Source: Treponema sp. OMZ 790
GTDB lineage: Bacteria > Spirochaetota > Spirochaetia > Treponematales > Treponemataceae
DNA length: 64,000 nt
Direction of reading: 5' to 3'
Assembly (NCBI RefSeq): GCF_024181285.1
Contig: NZ_CP051201.1
Span: 186,001 to 250,000, forward strand
Position numbers and translations under genes: made by a program. How positions within the stretch are numbered: position 1 is the stretch's first letter; each line of letters starts with the position of its first letter. This document shows positions 1 through 9,420 of the stretch, one piece after another. The notes below the pieces were generated by a model. That model saw only the letters and a program-made list of their open reading frames with translations, ran no database searches and was not told the DNA's origin.

Positions 1-197
1 GCGGAGTTAACCCGAACGGTTTTGACGGTCGCGGAAACTATTCAGTGGGTATTACCGAGCAGATCATCTTCCCCGAAATCGACTTCGATAAAATCGAACG
101 CATTTCAGGATTGAATGTGAACGTAGTAACTTCTGCCGAGACTGATCAAGAGGCAAGATCGCTTCTTGCAAAGTTTGGTATGCCCTTTAGGAAGTAA
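1..197 (+). CDS. rplE: 50S ribosomal protein L5 (C-terminal part)
   Basis: The 3' end of the gene, running in from the left edge. The frame from base 3 encodes a typical L5 tail: [20 protein letters not shown] in the middle and GMPFRK at the end, with TAA at 195-197. L5 binds 5S rRNA and contacts P-site tRNA in the large subunit. rpsZ follows after 11 bases, the normal order in the spc operon. The start lies outside the window. Confidence 0.95.
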
Positions 198-208
198 GAG
201 AGGATTTC

Positions 209-394
209 ATGGCTACAGTTGCAAAAATTAATCAAGCTAACAGAAAAGCGAAGTATCCGACACGACAGTATAACAGATGCAAGGTTTGCGGACGCCCCAG
301 AGGTTATCTGCGAAAATTCAAGATGTGCCGTGTTTGTTTTAGAAAATTAGCAAGCGAAGGGCAAATCCCCGGCGTTACAAAGTCAAGTTGGTAG
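209..394 (+). CDS. rpsZ: 30S ribosomal protein S14, zinc-binding type
   Basis: A 61-residue short S14 of the zinc-binding (C+) type. Cys24, Cys27, Cys40 and Cys43 form the two CxxC knuckles that hold zinc. S14 assembles into the head of the small subunit. The ATG has a GAGAGG ribosome-binding site just upstream, and the gene sits between rplE and rpsH as expected. The short zinc form is the usual one in spirochaetes and Gram-positives, as opposed to the ~100-residue C- form. Confidence 0.97.
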   Translation: MATVAKINQANRKAKYPTRQYNRCKVCGRPRGYLRKFKMCRVCFRKLASEGQIPGVTKSSW

Positions 395-404
395 GAGGTA
401 GATA

Positions 405-803
405 ATGAGTGTTTCAGATCCAATAGCAGACATGCTCACTAAAATTAGAAATGCTGCTTCCGCCGGTCACGAATCGGTTGATGTTCCTTCTTCAAAAATG
501 AAATGGGAAATTATCAGTATTCTTAAATCGGAAGGGTATATCAAAAACTTTAAGAAAATGACCCAAGACGGAGCTAACAATATCAGAGTATTCTTAAAAT
601 ACGATGATAAAGAATCTTCGGTTATTCATGGAATTGAAAGAGTTTCCACACCCGGCCGCCGAGTATATTTAGGTTATAAGAGCTTACCGAGAGTTTTTAA
701 CGGCTACGGTACTCTTATTGTATCGACTTCAAAAGGTATCATAACCGGAAAAGCTGCCGGCGACAGTCAGGTAGGCGGCGAGCTTATTTGCAAGGTTTGG
801 TAG
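405..803 (+). CDS. rpsH: 30S ribosomal protein S8
   Basis: A 132-residue S8, normal length. The start [17 protein letters not shown] and the tail with [12 protein letters not shown] are family hallmarks. S8 binds the central domain of 16S rRNA early in assembly. In bacteria where this has been studied, S8 represses translation of the spc operon by binding its mRNA; that control is not visible here. GGAGG lies 6 bases before the ATG. Confidence 0.97.
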   Translation: MSVSDPIADMLTKIRNAASAGHESVDVPSSKMKWEIISILKSEGYIKNFKKMTQDGANNIRVFLKYDDKESSVIHGIERVSTPGRRVYLGYKSLPRVFNGYGTLIVSTSKGIITGKAAGDSQVGGELICKVW

Positions 804-813
804 GAGGCGCAGT

Positions 814-1353
814 ATGTCAAGAGTTGGAAAAATGCCTGTTGCTATTCCTGCAGGTGTAAAAGTGAATGTTGCAAACGGAACTTTTACCGTTGAAGGCCCC
901 AAGGGAAAACTTTCCCAAAGTTATCATACTGAAGCTGTTGATTTTAAGGTTGAAGCCGATCATGTTCTTGTAACAAGAAAAAATGATGAACTTCAGACAA
1001 GGGCTTATCACGGTTTATACCGAAGCCTTCTTAACAACATGGTAACCGGTGTAAGCACAGGTTTTACAAAAACCTTGGTAATCAATGGTGTAGGTTACAG
1101 AGCAGAAGTTCAAGGTAAGCTCCTTGTAATGGCTTTGGGTTATTCAAACGACTTTTCGGTTCTTATTCCTGAAGGAATTGAAGTAAAGGTTGACCAATTA
1201 AAGGTTATCATTTCCGGAAATTCTAAGGAAGCTGTCGGTCAGTTTGCTTCTCAGGTAAGAAAACTTAGAGGGCCTGAACCCTACAAGGGCAAGGGAATTC
1301 GTTACGAAGACGAAATCATCAAGCGAAAAGTCGGTAAGTCCGGTGTAAAGTAA
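814..1353 (+). CDS. rplF: 50S ribosomal protein L6
   Basis: A 179-residue L6. The start [15 protein letters not shown] and the C-terminal [15 protein letters not shown] motif are diagnostic. L6 binds 23S rRNA near the factor-binding site. A GGAGG site inside the end of rpsH/leader drives it, and the gap to rpsH is 10 bases, so the genes are co-transcribed and probably translationally coupled. Confidence 0.97.
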   Translation: MSRVGKMPVAIPAGVKVNVANGTFTVEGPKGKLSQSYHTEAVDFKVEADHVLVTRKNDELQTRAYHGLYRSLLNNMVTGVSTGFTKTLVINGVGYRAEVQGKLLVMALGYSNDFSVLIPEGIEVKVDQLKVIISGNSKEAVGQFASQVRKLRGPEPYKGKGIRYEDEIIKRKVGKSGVK

Positions 1354-1363
1354 GGGTAGTATT

Positions 1364-1726
1364 ATGGACAAAAAACGTAATGATAAAGATAGAAAAAGAT
1401 TTAAGCGAAAGATGCACATTCGAAAGTCTATTTTCGGTACTGCAGAACGCCCGCGCATGACCGTGTTCCGAAGCAATAAGCGCATTTCGGTTCAGGTTAT
1501 TGACGATGTAGAAGGTAAGACGTTGGCTGCCGTTTCTACAATGGAAGAAGCTCTTCGATCGCTTAAGGTTAATGTTGAATCTGGGGCAAAAGTCGGTGAA
1601 GAAATCGGCAAGCGCCTCAAGGAAAAAAATATTGACACTGTTGTTTTTGACAGGAACGGATATCTTTACCACGGTGTTGTAAAGGCCGTTGCCGACGGTG
1701 CAAGAAAAACAGGAATTAAGTTTTAG
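1364..1726 (+). CDS. rplR: 50S ribosomal protein L18
   Basis: A 120-residue L18 with the basic N-terminus ([18 protein letters not shown]) and the [20 protein letters not shown] core that binds 5S rRNA, ending in ARKTGIKF. Length and neighbours (rplF, rpsE) are as expected. L18 with L5 and L25 forms the 5S particle of the central protuberance. Confidence 0.96.
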   Translation: MDKKRNDKDRKRFKRKMHIRKSIFGTAERPRMTVFRSNKRISVQVIDDVEGKTLAAVSTMEEALRSLKVNVESGAKVGEEIGKRLKEKNIDTVVFDRNGYLYHGVVKAVADGARKTGIKF

Positions 1727-1734
1727 GAGAGGTT

Positions 1735-2256
1735 ATGAGTCATCAAAAAGAATCAAAACGCGATAACCAGCATACCGACAAAGAATACGTTGAAAAGCTT
1801 GTTAAATTGAACCGAACAGCTAAGGTTGTAAAGGGCGGACGCAGGTTCTCCTTTTCTGCTCTAACTGTTGTAGGTGATCAAAAAGGACGAGTAGGATACG
1901 GTTTCGGTAAGGCAAATGATGTAAGCGATGCTATCAGAAAGAGTATCGAAAAGGCAAAAGCCAATATGGTAACCTTTCCGCTTAAAAACGGTACAATTCC
2001 TCATGAGGTTCAAGGCAAGTTCAAAGGTTCTTCAGTACTTTTGCGCCCTGCTTGTTCCGGTACGGGAATTATCGCAGGCGGTACAATCCGTGCTATTATG
2101 GAAGCTGCCGGTGCTACCGACTTGCTTTCAAAGTCTTTGGGATCAAGCTCCGCTGTAAATGTAGTTAAGGCAACATTTGATGCTGCAAGTCTTTTGATGG
2201 ACGGCAAAAAAATTGCTAAAAACCGCGGAAAAACCCTTTTGGATGTATGGGGGTAA
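1735..2256 (+). CDS. rpsE: 30S ribosomal protein S5
   Basis: A 173-residue S5. The RNA-binding double-stranded-RBD-like N-terminal half contains [17 protein letters not shown], followed by [13 protein letters not shown]; the C-terminal half has the GTGIIAGG loop. S5 controls decoding fidelity with S4. The GGAGAGG ribosome-binding site overlaps the end of rplR. Residues 1-20 are rich in charged residues and slightly longer than in E. coli. Confidence 0.97.
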   Translation: MSHQKESKRDNQHTDKEYVEKLVKLNRTAKVVKGGRRFSFSALTVVGDQKGRVGYGFGKANDVSDAIRKSIEKAKANMVTFPLKNGTIPHEVQGKFKGSSVLLRPACSGTGIIAGGTIRAIMEAAGATDLLSKSLGSSSAVNVVKATFDAASLLMDGKKIAKNRGKTLLDVWG

Positions 2257-2260
2257 GTAA

Positions 2261-2446
2261 ATGGCAAAGAGAATTAGTGTAAAATTAGTAAAAAGCACAA
2301 TCGGCCAAAAGCAGCCGGTTTGTTCGACTATCCGCTCTTTGGGATTAAAAAAGCTTAATTCCACTGTTGAGCATGATGCAAACCCTGCCGTCTTAGGTAT
2401 GGTAAAAAGCGTTGCTCACTTGGTTGAAGTTAAGGAGTTAAACTAA
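2261..2446 (+). CDS. rpmD: 50S ribosomal protein L30
   Basis: A 61-residue L30 (ISVKLVKSTIGQKQPVCSTI, then SLGLKKLN), the normal bacterial size. The stop overlaps the rplO start in a TAATG arrangement, so the two are probably translationally coupled. L30 is a small peripheral large-subunit protein. Confidence 0.95.
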   Translation: MAKRISVKLVKSTIGQKQPVCSTIRSLGLKKLNSTVEHDANPAVLGMVKSVAHLVEVKELN

Positions 2447-2898
2447 TGTCCGAATTTAATTTAACTGTTCCTGCAGGAGCAACTCATAAAAAGAAGATTG
2501 TAGGACGCGGTTCTTCTTCCGGTTGGGGAAAAACTTCCGGAAAGGGACACAAGGGTCAGCAAGCCCGTTCAGGCGGCAAGGTTTATGCAGGCTTTGAAGG
2601 CGGACAGATGCCCTTGTACCGACGTGTTGCAAAAAAAGGATTTTCAAACTATCCTTTTAAAAAGGAATTCTATGTTGTAAACCTTGCCATGCTCGAAACA
2701 AAGTACAGCGATGGTGAAACCGTAAACAAAGAGTCCTTAATGCAAAAAGGCCTTCTCCGAAAAGGTTCTCTTTATGTTAAAGTTTTGGGAACTGGAGATA
2801 TAACAAAAAAATTGACGGTTGATGTAGACAAGATTTCTGCATCGGCTAAGGAAAAAATAGAAAATGCAGGCGGAACAATAGTTCAGTCTGAAGCATAA
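2446..2898 (+). CDS. rplO: 50S ribosomal protein L15
   Basis: A 150-residue L15. The glycine- and lysine-rich N-terminal extension (GRGSSSGWGKTSGKGHKGQ) threads into 23S rRNA, and GFEGGQMPLYRRVAKKGF is the family signature. Starts at the ATG that shares an A with the rpmD stop codon. Precedes secY, the conserved order. Confidence 0.96.
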   Translation: MSEFNLTVPAGATHKKKIVGRGSSSGWGKTSGKGHKGQQARSGGKVYAGFEGGQMPLYRRVAKKGFSNYPFKKEFYVVNLAMLETKYSDGETVNKESLMQKGLLRKGSLYVKVLGTGDITKKLTVDVDKISASAKEKIENAGGTIVQSEA

Positions 2899-2911
2899 AA
2901 GGCGGTAAAAA

Positions 2912-4228
2912 ATGGCTAATAATGTAGTTGCAAATATGTTCAAAATAAAGGATTTACGAGGCCGTATTTTCTTTACGATCATAGTTTTAGCAGTTTTCCG
3001 CTTAGGCTCGGTACTCACCATCCCCGGTATCGATCCTCGGGCTCTTACAATGTATTTTCGACAAGGTCAAGGAAATGCTTTTGCAGATCACATGGACTTT
3101 TTTGTCGGAGGAGCATTTTCGAACTTTTCGGTATTTATGCTCGGTGTAATGCCCTATATTTCGACTCAGATATTGATGCAGCTTGCCATGATTATTTTCC
3201 CGCGCCTTAAAAAAATAGCGGAAGAAGACGGAGGTCGCAAAAAGATTCAGGTTTGGACAAGAATCATAACCGTTTTTGTTGCCCTTCTTCAATCTTCCGC
3301 TGTCGGTACATGGGCCAGAGCAATTCCGGGTGCCGTTGTAATTTCAAGTCCTGTTTTACACTTGTTTATTACGATGGTTACGGTAACGACAGGTACCATG
3401 ATTACCGTTTGGATGGGTGAGCAGATTACTGCAAGAGGTATCGGAAACGGTATTTCAATGTTGATTTTTGCAGGTATCGTTGCCCGTCTTCCTCAGGCTG
3501 TTTGGGAATTGATCAAGCTTGTAAGCACTAACGAATTGAACCTTGTGTTCGTAATTATTGCTTTTGCAATGTTTGTCGGAATCATAGCCTTGGTTGTTTA
3601 CGAACAACAAGGTCAGCGCAAAATACCGGTTCATTATGCAAAGCGCGTTATCGGCCGAAAAATGTATGGCGGACAGAATACTTATATTCCGTTTAAGATT
3701 AACCCTTCAGGAGTTATCCCCATCATTTTTGCTTCGTCATTTTTGACCTTCCCCCTCATGCTTTCGCAGATGTGGGGACCGAATGTTTCTTGGTTGGCTG
3801 CAGTTGCAAGATTTTTGCGTGCAGATGGCTGGGGTTATAACATTCTATATGTTGTTTTGATTGTTTTCTTTGCTTACTTTTATACACAGGTTGCACTTAA
3901 CCCCACGGAAATAGCAAAACAAATAAGGGAAAACGGCGGATCGATTCCGGGAATCAGAACCGACAAAACTGAAGAATATTTACAGAAGATTTTAAACAGG
4001 TTGATATTACCCGGTTCGCTTTATTTGGCTGCAATTGCAGTACTTCCTACTGTAATTCAGTGGGCATTTAGTTTCCCCAGAAATATTTCGATGTTGATGG
4101 GCGGAACTTCATTGCTTATTTTGGTTGGTGTTGACTTGGACACAATGAGCCAAGTTGAAGCTTTGCTTAAAATGCACCATCATGACGGCTTGCTTAAAAA
4201 AGGCAAGATTAGATCAAGGAACCTATAG
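2912..4228 (+). CDS. secY: Protein translocase subunit SecY
   Basis: A 438-residue SecY, the central channel of the Sec translocon in the inner membrane. Ten hydrophobic segments are visible. Family motifs are present: FFTIIVLAVFRLGS at the first membrane segment, GIGNGISMLIFAGIVARLP in the middle, and NPTEIAKQIRENGGSIPGIR in the last cytoplasmic loop that contacts SecA and the ribosome. It lies in the spc operon 13 bases after rplO, as in most bacteria. Confidence 0.97.
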   Translation: MANNVVANMFKIKDLRGRIFFTIIVLAVFRLGSVLTIPGIDPRALTMYFRQGQGNAFADHMDFFVGGAFSNFSVFMLGVMPYISTQILMQLAMIIFPRLKKIAEEDGGRKKIQVWTRIITVFVALLQSSAVGTWARAIPGAVVISSPVLHLFITMVTVTTGTMITVWMGEQITARGIGNGISMLIFAGIVARLPQAVWELIKLVSTNELNLVFVIIAFAMFVGIIALVVYEQQGQRKIPVHYAKRVIGRKMYGGQNTYIPFKINPSGVIPIIFASSFLTFPLMLSQMWGPNVSWLAAVARFLRADGWGYNILYVVLIVFFAYFYTQVALNPTEIAKQIRENGGSIPGIRTDKTEEYLQKILNRLILPGSLYLAAIAVLPTVIQWAFSFPRNISMLMGGTSLLILVGVDLDTMSQVEALLKMHHHDGLLKKGKIRSRNL

Positions 4229-4238
4229 AATTTTTTTT

Positions 4239-4262
4239 AAGAATGATATAGAATACATTCTT
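4239..4262 (+). other. Small inverted repeat in the secY-rpmJ gap
   Basis: AAGAATG at 4239-4245 and CATTCTT at 4256-4262 are complementary, with a 10-base loop, directly after the T-rich end of secY and 13 bases before the rpmJ ATG. There is no downstream T run, so it is not a normal terminator. It may shape or process the mRNA between the spc and alpha parts of the operon. Confidence 0.35.
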
Positions 4263-4275
4263 TGAAGGAGTGGAT

Positions 4276-4389
4276 ATGAAGGTTAGAACAAGTGTAAAAC
4301 CTATTTGTGATAAATGCAAGGTTATTAAGCGCAACGGAATAGTACGGATAATCTGTATAAATCCTAAGCATAAACAGAGACAAGGTTAA
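4276..4389 (+). CDS. rpmJ: 50S ribosomal protein L36
   Basis: A 37-residue L36 starting [20 protein letters not shown] and ending KHKQRQG. Cys11 and Cys14 with the later Cys and His of CINPKH form the zinc ribbon of the zinc-binding type. AAGGAG lies 8 bases upstream of the ATG. The position between secY and rpsM is conserved. Confidence 0.95.
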   Translation: MKVRTSVKPICDKCKVIKRNGIVRIICINPKHKQRQG

Positions 4390-4405
4390 CGGAGGACACT
4401 GGATA

Positions 4406-4771
4406 ATGGCTCGTATTGCGGGAGTTGACCTCCCTAACAAACATGTTAATGTTTCATTAACGTACATTTATGGAATTTCGACTTCATCGGCAAACAAAAT
4501 TTGTGAAGTCACAAAGGTTGACCCGATGAAAAAAATGAATGATTTGGATGAAGCCGAATTAGCTGCAATCCGTGAAGTGATTGACAGAGATTACAAGGTT
4601 GAAGGCCGTCTTCGAACCGAAGTAGCTTTAAATATCAAGCGTCTTCAGGATATCGGCTGTTATCGCGGACAAAGACACCGAAAGGGTCTTCCTGTACGCG
4701 GACAGAGAACCAGGACTAATGCCAGAACACGCAAGGGTAAGAAGAAGACCGTTGCCGGTAAGAAGAAATAA
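4406..4771 (+). CDS. rpsM: 30S ribosomal protein S13
   Basis: A 121-residue S13: [24 protein letters not shown] at the start (first 20 residues diagnostic), the helix-two-turns-helix core, and the C-terminal [18 protein letters not shown] tail that reaches the P-site tRNA. S13 also bridges to L5 in the large subunit. GGAGGA lies upstream of the ATG. Confidence 0.97.
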   Translation: MARIAGVDLPNKHVNVSLTYIYGISTSSANKICEVTKVDPMKKMNDLDEAELAAIREVIDRDYKVEGRLRTEVALNIKRLQDIGCYRGQRHRKGLPVRGQRTRTNARTRKGKKKTVAGKKK

Positions 4772-4795
4772 TCGTGGTTGGAGGTAATTAAAAAC

Positions 4796-5176
4796 ATGGC
4801 TACTGTAAAGAAAAGAAAAGAAAAGAAAAGCATATATGAAGGCAATGTTTATATTCAAGCAACCTTTAATAACACAATTATTACGATAACCGACTTAAAG
4901 GGAAATGTTCTTTCATGGGCATCTTCAGGCGGCTTAGGCTTTGCCGGTGCCAAAAAATCGACACCCTTTGCGGCTCAGACCGTTGCAGAAACAGCTGTAC
5001 AAAAGTGCCAGCCCTACGGCTTGCATGAAGTTCATGTTTTTGTAAAAGGTCCCGGAGTCGGCCGTGAATCGGCTATCAGAACGCTTGGAACAATGGGATT
5101 AAAGGTTCGCTCAATCAGCGATGTAACTCCCATTCCTCACAACGGCTGCCGTCCCAAGAAGACGCGCCGAATATAA
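4796..5176 (+). CDS. rpsK: 30S ribosomal protein S11
   Basis: S11 of 126 residues, with [20 protein letters not shown] and the C-terminal [18 protein letters not shown] signature. The ATG at 4796 is chosen because a GGAGGT ribosome-binding site lies at 4780-4785; an in-frame TTG at 4778 overlaps that site and is not a plausible start. S11 lines the platform near the mRNA exit. Confidence 0.96.
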
Positions 5177-5186
5177 GGAGACGTGA

Positions 5187-6242
5187 ATGGCCCGTAAAAA
5201 TCTTTTAAAAGGATTTAAGAAGCCGAAAGGCTTGGAATTTGCTCAGCAAGAATCAACCGAAAGCTATGGTAAGTTTACGGCATCCCCTTTTGAGACAGGT
5301 TTTGGAACTACTATCGGAAATTGTCTGAGGAGAATTTTATTGTCCTCAATTCAAGGTTATGCCATATCGGCTGTGCTTATTACTTCGTACGATGCCGACG
5401 GCGTGCCTCATACGATTTCAAGTGAGTTTGAAAATATTCCTAATGTCTCGGAAGATACGCTGGAAATTTTGAATAAACTAAAGCAGATCCGCCTCCGTTT
5501 ATCGGATGAGTCGGAACAAGGTGACTTTCATTTTGAATTTAAGGGGCCTGCGTCGATAACCAGCAAAGATTTTGCCGTTGAAGGACAGCTTGAAATTTTA
5601 GGCGAACCTTTCCATGTTATGGAGTTGATGAAGGGTGCCAATGTTTCGTTCGATGTTCAGGTAGATTTCGGTCGAGGTTATGTACCGGCAGAATTAAATG
5701 AAAAATACATTGAAATTGTCGGCACTATACCGATGGACGCAATCTACGGTCCTGTTTTAAAGGTAAGCTATGCTATTGAACCTTGCAGGGTAGGACAGAG
5801 AAACGATTACGACAAGCTCATTCTTGAAATTTGGACCGACAGCACGGTTCGGCCCGAAGATGTTTTGGGTGAAGCTGCAAAAATTGCAAAAGATCATTTT
5901 TCTATTTTTATTAATTTTAATGAAAGCGATTATCTTGGTGAAGATGAAGATGATGATGAAGAAAGTGCAATAAAGCAGCTTTTAGCAACTTCGATAAACA
6001 CTCTCGATTTTTCCGTTCGGGCTAAAAACTGCCTAGACTCAGCAGGTATTAAAACTCTCGGTGAACTTGCTCAAAAATCGGAAGATGAGATCGAAAGTAT
6101 GCGCAATGTCGGCAGAATGACTTTGAATGAAATTCATGCTAAGTTGGCGGAATACAATTTGCGTTTGGGTATGACTGATTACAGTCATCTAAAAAATACT
6201 ATAAAAGTATCAAGACAGAAGGAAGAAACAGATGAAGCATAA
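5187..6242 (+). CDS. rpoA: RNA polymerase alpha subunit
   Basis: A 351-residue alpha subunit. The N-terminal assembly domain (about 1-235) has the [19 protein letters not shown] dimerisation motif. A very acidic linker (GEDEDDDEE) precedes the C-terminal DNA/activator-binding domain, whose helix-hairpin core reads [19 protein letters not shown] and [10 protein letters not shown]. The acidic linker and a tail after the CTD make it longer than the 329-residue E. coli protein. It overlaps rplQ by 11 bases. Confidence 0.97.
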   Translation: MARKNLLKGFKKPKGLEFAQQESTESYGKFTASPFETGFGTTIGNCLRRILLSSIQGYAISAVLITSYDADGVPHTISSEFENIPNVSEDTLEILNKLKQIRLRLSDESEQGDFHFEFKGPASITSKDFAVEGQLEILGEPFHVMELMKGANVSFDVQVDFGRGYVPAELNEKYIEIVGTIPMDAIYGPVLKVSYAIEPCRVGQRNDYDKLILEIWTDSTVRPEDVLGEAAKIAKDHFSIFINFNESDYLGEDEDDDEESAIKQLLATSINTLDFSVRAKNCLDSAGIKTLGELAQKSEDEIESMRNVGRMTLNEIHAKLAEYNLRLGMTDYSHLKNTIKVSRQKEETDEA

Positions 6243-6771
6243 GAACGGCTTTAATCCGCTCTCGCGTACAACTGCACATCGCCGTGCTTTGCACCGAAAT
6301 ATGGTTACATCGCTATTTAAGTACGAGCGGATTACGACAACAAAACAAAAAGCGATGGAAGTACGCCGAACTGCGGAAAAATTGATTACCCGCTCAAAGG
6401 TTGATACATTCAACAACAGGCGTCATGCTGCAAAGTATATCTGGGATGACAATATTGTAAAGAAGCTTTTCAGCGATATCGGTCCTAGAATGAAAGACAG
6501 AAACGGCGGTTACACCCGTATCTTAAAAATCGGCTTCCGTGAAGGCGATGCGGCTGATGTTGCTATCTTGGAACTTGTAGACTATGACTTTGAGAAAAAG
6601 GAAAAGGATACAAAGAAAAAAGATGATTCAAAAAAATCCGATGACAAGAAAGCTGCCAAAAAAGAAGCAGGTTTCAAATCATCAAAGGGTGAATCCGAGC
6701 ACAAAAAGAATACCGACCAGGTAGTAGACAACTCATCAAATCGGAGGTACAACCGTGTCAAAGGCTCATAG
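6232..6771 (+). CDS. rplQ: 50S ribosomal protein L17 with charged C-terminal extension
   Basis: L17 core in the first ~118 residues: [20 protein letters not shown], then [12 protein letters not shown] and the [20 protein letters not shown] motif. The usual bacterial L17 is about 120-130 residues; here about 60 extra residues follow, almost entirely Lys, Asp, Glu and Ser ([20 protein letters not shown]). The start overlaps the rpoA end, implying coupling. The tail is probably disordered and on the ribosome surface near the tunnel exit, where L17 sits. Confidence 0.95.
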   Translation: MKHKNGFNPLSRTTAHRRALHRNMVTSLFKYERITTTKQKAMEVRRTAEKLITRSKVDTFNNRRHAAKYIWDDNIVKKLFSDIGPRMKDRNGGYTRILKIGFREGDAADVAILELVDYDFEKKEKDTKKKDDSKKSDDKKAAKKEAGFKSSKGESEHKKNTDQVVDNSSNRRYNRVKGS

Positions 6772-6973
6772 AGGTAAGGGAATCCGCGCAGAGCAAAACC
6801 GCGGACGCGGGGTATGCCCCGTATGCAACAAAACAGGAATAAAAGTTTTGTACGAACAAGATATTAACGGTGCAAAAGCAAAGATCTGCAAGATATGCAG
6901 AGCGAACATCAAAAATAAAAAGGCTGCCGAAACATCTGCAGAAAAACCGGCCGAAGAAGCTTCAGCCGAATAA
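6755..6973 (+). CDS. Small zinc-ribbon protein, last gene of the ribosomal operon
   Basis: A 72-residue basic protein not assigned to a known family. Cys21-Cys24 (CPVC) and Cys45-Cys48 (CKIC) make a four-cysteine zinc ribbon like those of small ribosomal proteins; the N-terminus is Lys/Arg-rich and the C-terminus is an acidic Ala/Glu/Lys tail. It starts with GTG at 6755, with GGAGGT at 6743-6748, and overlaps rplQ by 17 bases, so it is translated with the ribosomal genes. The context suggests a ribosome- or RNA polymerase-associated role; this is inference. Confidence 0.75.
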   Translation: MSKAHRGKGIRAEQNRGRGVCPVCNKTGIKVLYEQDINGAKAKICKICRANIKNKKAAETSAEKPAEEASAE

Positions 6974-6995
6974 ATTATTTAAGCCTTTTTTGCAC

Positions 6996-7025
6996 AACGC
7001 CCGCCTTTGATGCGGGCGTTTTTTT
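6996..7025 (+). terminator. Intrinsic terminator of the ribosomal operon
   Basis: AACGCCCGC at 6996-7004 pairs with GCGGGCGTT at 7012-7020 (9 bp, GC-rich, 7-base loop), followed by a T tract. It lies 23 bases after the last stop codon, and the A-rich left flank could also serve the converging ATPase gene. Confidence 0.93.
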
Positions 7026-7028
7026 ATA

Positions 7029-8372
7029 TTATCGCTTTTTTTCGGATAAAAACTTTTTTAGCATAAATGTCAAAAAATATGGGATTGTATAGAATTCTCC
7101 GTTAAAGCCTATATTATTAGCTGATAATTTTATTCCGTATTTTATATCGGGATATTTTTTTTGATTTATCAAATTTTTTAAAGAAGCTGTTGCTCCATCA
7201 TTGGCTTTAACTTCTACAGGAATGAGAGTATCTTTGTCGCGTACAAAAAAATCCATTTCTATTGTCGATTTTTCATTTTTATAAAAGAAAAGATTATACC
7301 CTGCACAGACAAGCATTTGAGATATGATGTTTTCGAATATGGCACCTTTGTAGGTATTAAAATTTTTATTTTTTCTTAGATCCTCTTGAGCTTCATCATC
7401 TAGGGCTGCAATAAGAAGGCCGGTATCGTGATAGTAGATTTTGTAGTTTTCATAGGTGCAGTTTCCCTTCAGTGGAAGCTCAGGAAAATTAAGACAATAA
7501 CAAATATTTACAATTCCGGAATCTTTAAGCCAATCAGTAATTCCTGTATAATCTCGACTGCGGGCATTTTTTCGCACTTTTGAAATTTTGAATTTTTTAT
7601 TATCTTTGCCTAAAAAAACAGGTATACTCCTATAAACATTTAAAATTTTTGCCTTCTCCAAATCTAGGGCATATTTTATAATATCTTCTTCGTAATCATT
7701 CAAGAGCATCCTTTGAAGCTCAAGACAGCCTGAAAAGTTTTTTTGTTCAATGTAGTTTTTTACAATTGCAGGCATCCCTCCAACGATAAGATAATCCTTA
7801 AAACATTCCGATAAAATATTGAATTTTACTTTTGGAAGAGGCTGAGTGTTTTTTAAATAATGATATATGTCATCAATTTGATTTTCTTTGTATCCGTACG
7901 CCCAAAGGAATTCCTCAAAATCCATAGAATACATTTGATATTCTTGCTTATGTCCTACGCTGTTTGATTCGATTTCTTGATAGCTTATCCCCATCAATGA
8001 GCCCGAACATATTACATCATAGCGGCCGTCTTCTTTAAAAGATTTTAAACTTGTCGCACAATTCGGCATTGCTTGAAGTTCATCAAAAAAAATCAATGTA
8101 TTACCCGCTTCAAAAATGCAGTCAGGGCGGATAAAAGAGATGTTTTTTAGAATATTGTTGACGGAAAAACCCTGATCAAATATTGTTTTAAATTCAGGTT
8201 GAAGAGCAAAATTTATTTCGACAATATTTTTGTAGTTTTGATGTGCAAAAAATCTTATAGATTCGGTTTTACCTATCTGACGAGCTCCTTTTACAATTAA
8301 GGGTAAACGATTCGTTCTGTTTTTCCAGTCTTTGAGAAAGTTGTCGATTTTGCGTTTTAAGATGACTTTCAT
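7029..8372 (-). CDS. AAA-family ATPase with DUF4143/nuclease-like C-terminus
   Basis: A 447-residue member of the AAA_14/DUF4143 family. Walker A is GARQIGKT (29-36), Walker B TLIFFDELQ (92-100). The DUF4143 half (about 200-440) ends with an EMDFF...PVEVKA stretch that resembles a PD-(D/E)xK nuclease core (D at EMD, E and K at EVK). Members are common, often multi-copy, in Treponema and other host-associated anaerobes; their function is not established. It stands alone, convergent to the ribosomal operon, and is preceded by a phased repeat array at 8398-8505. Confidence 0.85.
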   Translation of the reverse strand: MKVILKRKIDNFLKDWKNRTNRLPLIVKGARQIGKTESIRFFAHQNYKNIVEINFALQPEFKTIFDQGFSVNNILKNISFIRPDCIFEAGNTLIFFDELQAMPNCATSLKSFKEDGRYDVICSGSLMGISYQEIESNSVGHKQEYQMYSMDFEEFLWAYGYKENQIDDIYHYLKNTQPLPKVKFNILSECFKDYLIVGGMPAIVKNYIEQKNFSGCLELQRMLLNDYEEDIIKYALDLEKAKILNVYRSIPVFLGKDNKKFKISKVRKNARSRDYTGITDWLKDSGIVNICYCLNFPELPLKGNCTYENYKIYYHDTGLLIAALDDEAQEDLRKNKNFNTYKGAIFENIISQMLVCAGYNLFFYKNEKSTIEMDFFVRDKDTLIPVEVKANDGATASLKNLINQKKYPDIKYGIKLSANNIGFNGEFYTIPYFLTFMLKKFLSEKKR

Positions 8373-8397
8373 TCGTTTTCCTACTGACTTTATTATA

Positions 8398-8505
8398 TCA
8401 CAGAATTCCGGCCTTTTTCAAGCATTTTTTCACAAAATTCCGGTGAAATTATTAAAAAAAATCACAAAATTCCTATTATTTTTGACTTTATTTTCACAAA
8501 ATTCC
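8398..8505 (-). repeat. Four 12-bp direct repeats at exactly 32-bp spacing
   Basis: TCACARAATTCC begins at 8398, 8430, 8462 and 8494. The first two copies extend to TCACARAATTCCGG. The intervening sequence is not conserved. Spacing is exactly 32 bp, about three helical turns, so all copies face the same side of the DNA. The array lies 25 bp upstream of the ATPase start codon, in its promoter region, and fits a cooperative repressor or activator binding array. The protein that binds it is unknown. Confidence 0.7.
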
Positions 8506-8610
8506 ATATTTTAGTCTTTTATTAGAGCAACTGCACCGGAATGTTTCTGAAGCGTTTGCTGCTATATTCTCCGATTGACAAAGGTTTCTATAATAAATAA
8601 AATTGTGTTG

Positions 8611-9420
8611 ATGAAAGAAAACAACTTAATAAGCAATTTTCATACTCATACTTATTTGTGTAAACATGCTGAGGGGCGGCCCGTCGATTATGTAAAAGAG
8701 GCTATAAAGGATGGATGTTCTGCTCTCGGTTTTTCCGACCATTGCCCTTATCCCGATTCTTCATGGGATTATTGCCGCATGGGGGAGTATGAAATAAATC
8801 TTTATAAGAGCATGGTGGAGGAAGCCGCCATTGATGCTCCCTTCCCTGTTTATTTCGGGTTTGAGTGCGAGTGGCATACCCGCTATAAGAGCTGGTACAA
8901 GGATTTTTTACGAGATGAAATGAAATCGGATTTTTTGGTTTTGGGTTCCCATTGGTATGATTCTAATGGTGTTTTAGAGTATGCTCCTAATCTTACAAAA
9001 AAAGAACTTTTCGGATATATAGATTTTACAATTGATGGGATGAGATCCGGTCTTTATAATTTTTTGGCTCATCCTGATCTTTTTTTGGCGAATGTCTCAA
9101 AGATAGATTCCGATCACGCGGCTTGCTCGAAGGCTTTGATAGAAGCTGCCATTGATCTTGATATGCCTATAGAAATAAACGGTTACGGCACATTTAAAAG
9201 AAAAATTGAACGCTCAGGAATCGATGAGTTTATTTACCCTGTCCGGCAGTTTTGGGAACTTGCACACGCAATGGGTGCAAAGATTATCTGTAATTCCGAT
9301 GCTCATTTTCCTGAGCATACTATTTTGGGCTGTAGGAATGCGATTGCTTTTGCAGAGAGCATGGGGATTGAGCCTATGGATACTGCCGCAGCGATAGGTT
9401 TCCGGAGTATAAATGGATAA
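8611..9420 (+). CDS. PHP-domain phosphoesterase (histidinol-phosphatase-like)
   Basis: A PHP-superfamily hydrolase of about 269 residues. Metal-binding motifs in order: NFHTHTYLCKHA near the N-terminus, GFSDHCPYP, GFECEW, LGSHWY, FLAHPDLF and ICNSDAHF. This pattern matches histidinol-phosphatase HisK-type PHP proteins; no other histidine biosynthesis gene is nearby, so the substrate is uncertain. The ATG at 8611 is preferred; a TTG at 8575 is also open and neither has a clear ribosome-binding site. The stop overlaps the acylphosphatase start by 8 bases. Confidence 0.8.
   Translation: MKENNLISNFHTHTYLCKHAEGRPVDYVKEAIKDGCSALGFSDHCPYPDSSWDYCRMGEYEINLYKSMVEEAAIDAPFPVYFGFECEWHTRYKSWYKDFLRDEMKSDFLVLGSHWYDSNGVLEYAPNLTKKELFGYIDFTIDGMRSGLYNFLAHPDLFLANVSKIDSDHAACSKALIEAAIDLDMPIEINGYGTFKRKIERSGIDEFIYPVRQFWELAHAMGAKIICNSDAHFPEHTILGCRNAIAFAESMGIEPMDTAAAIGFRSING

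Noticed and set aside
8398..8505. Regular repeats resembling a CRISPR array
   Set aside because: Repeats are 12-14 bp with 18-20 bp AT-rich gaps, not 25-40 bp repeats with unique spacers, and no cas gene is near.
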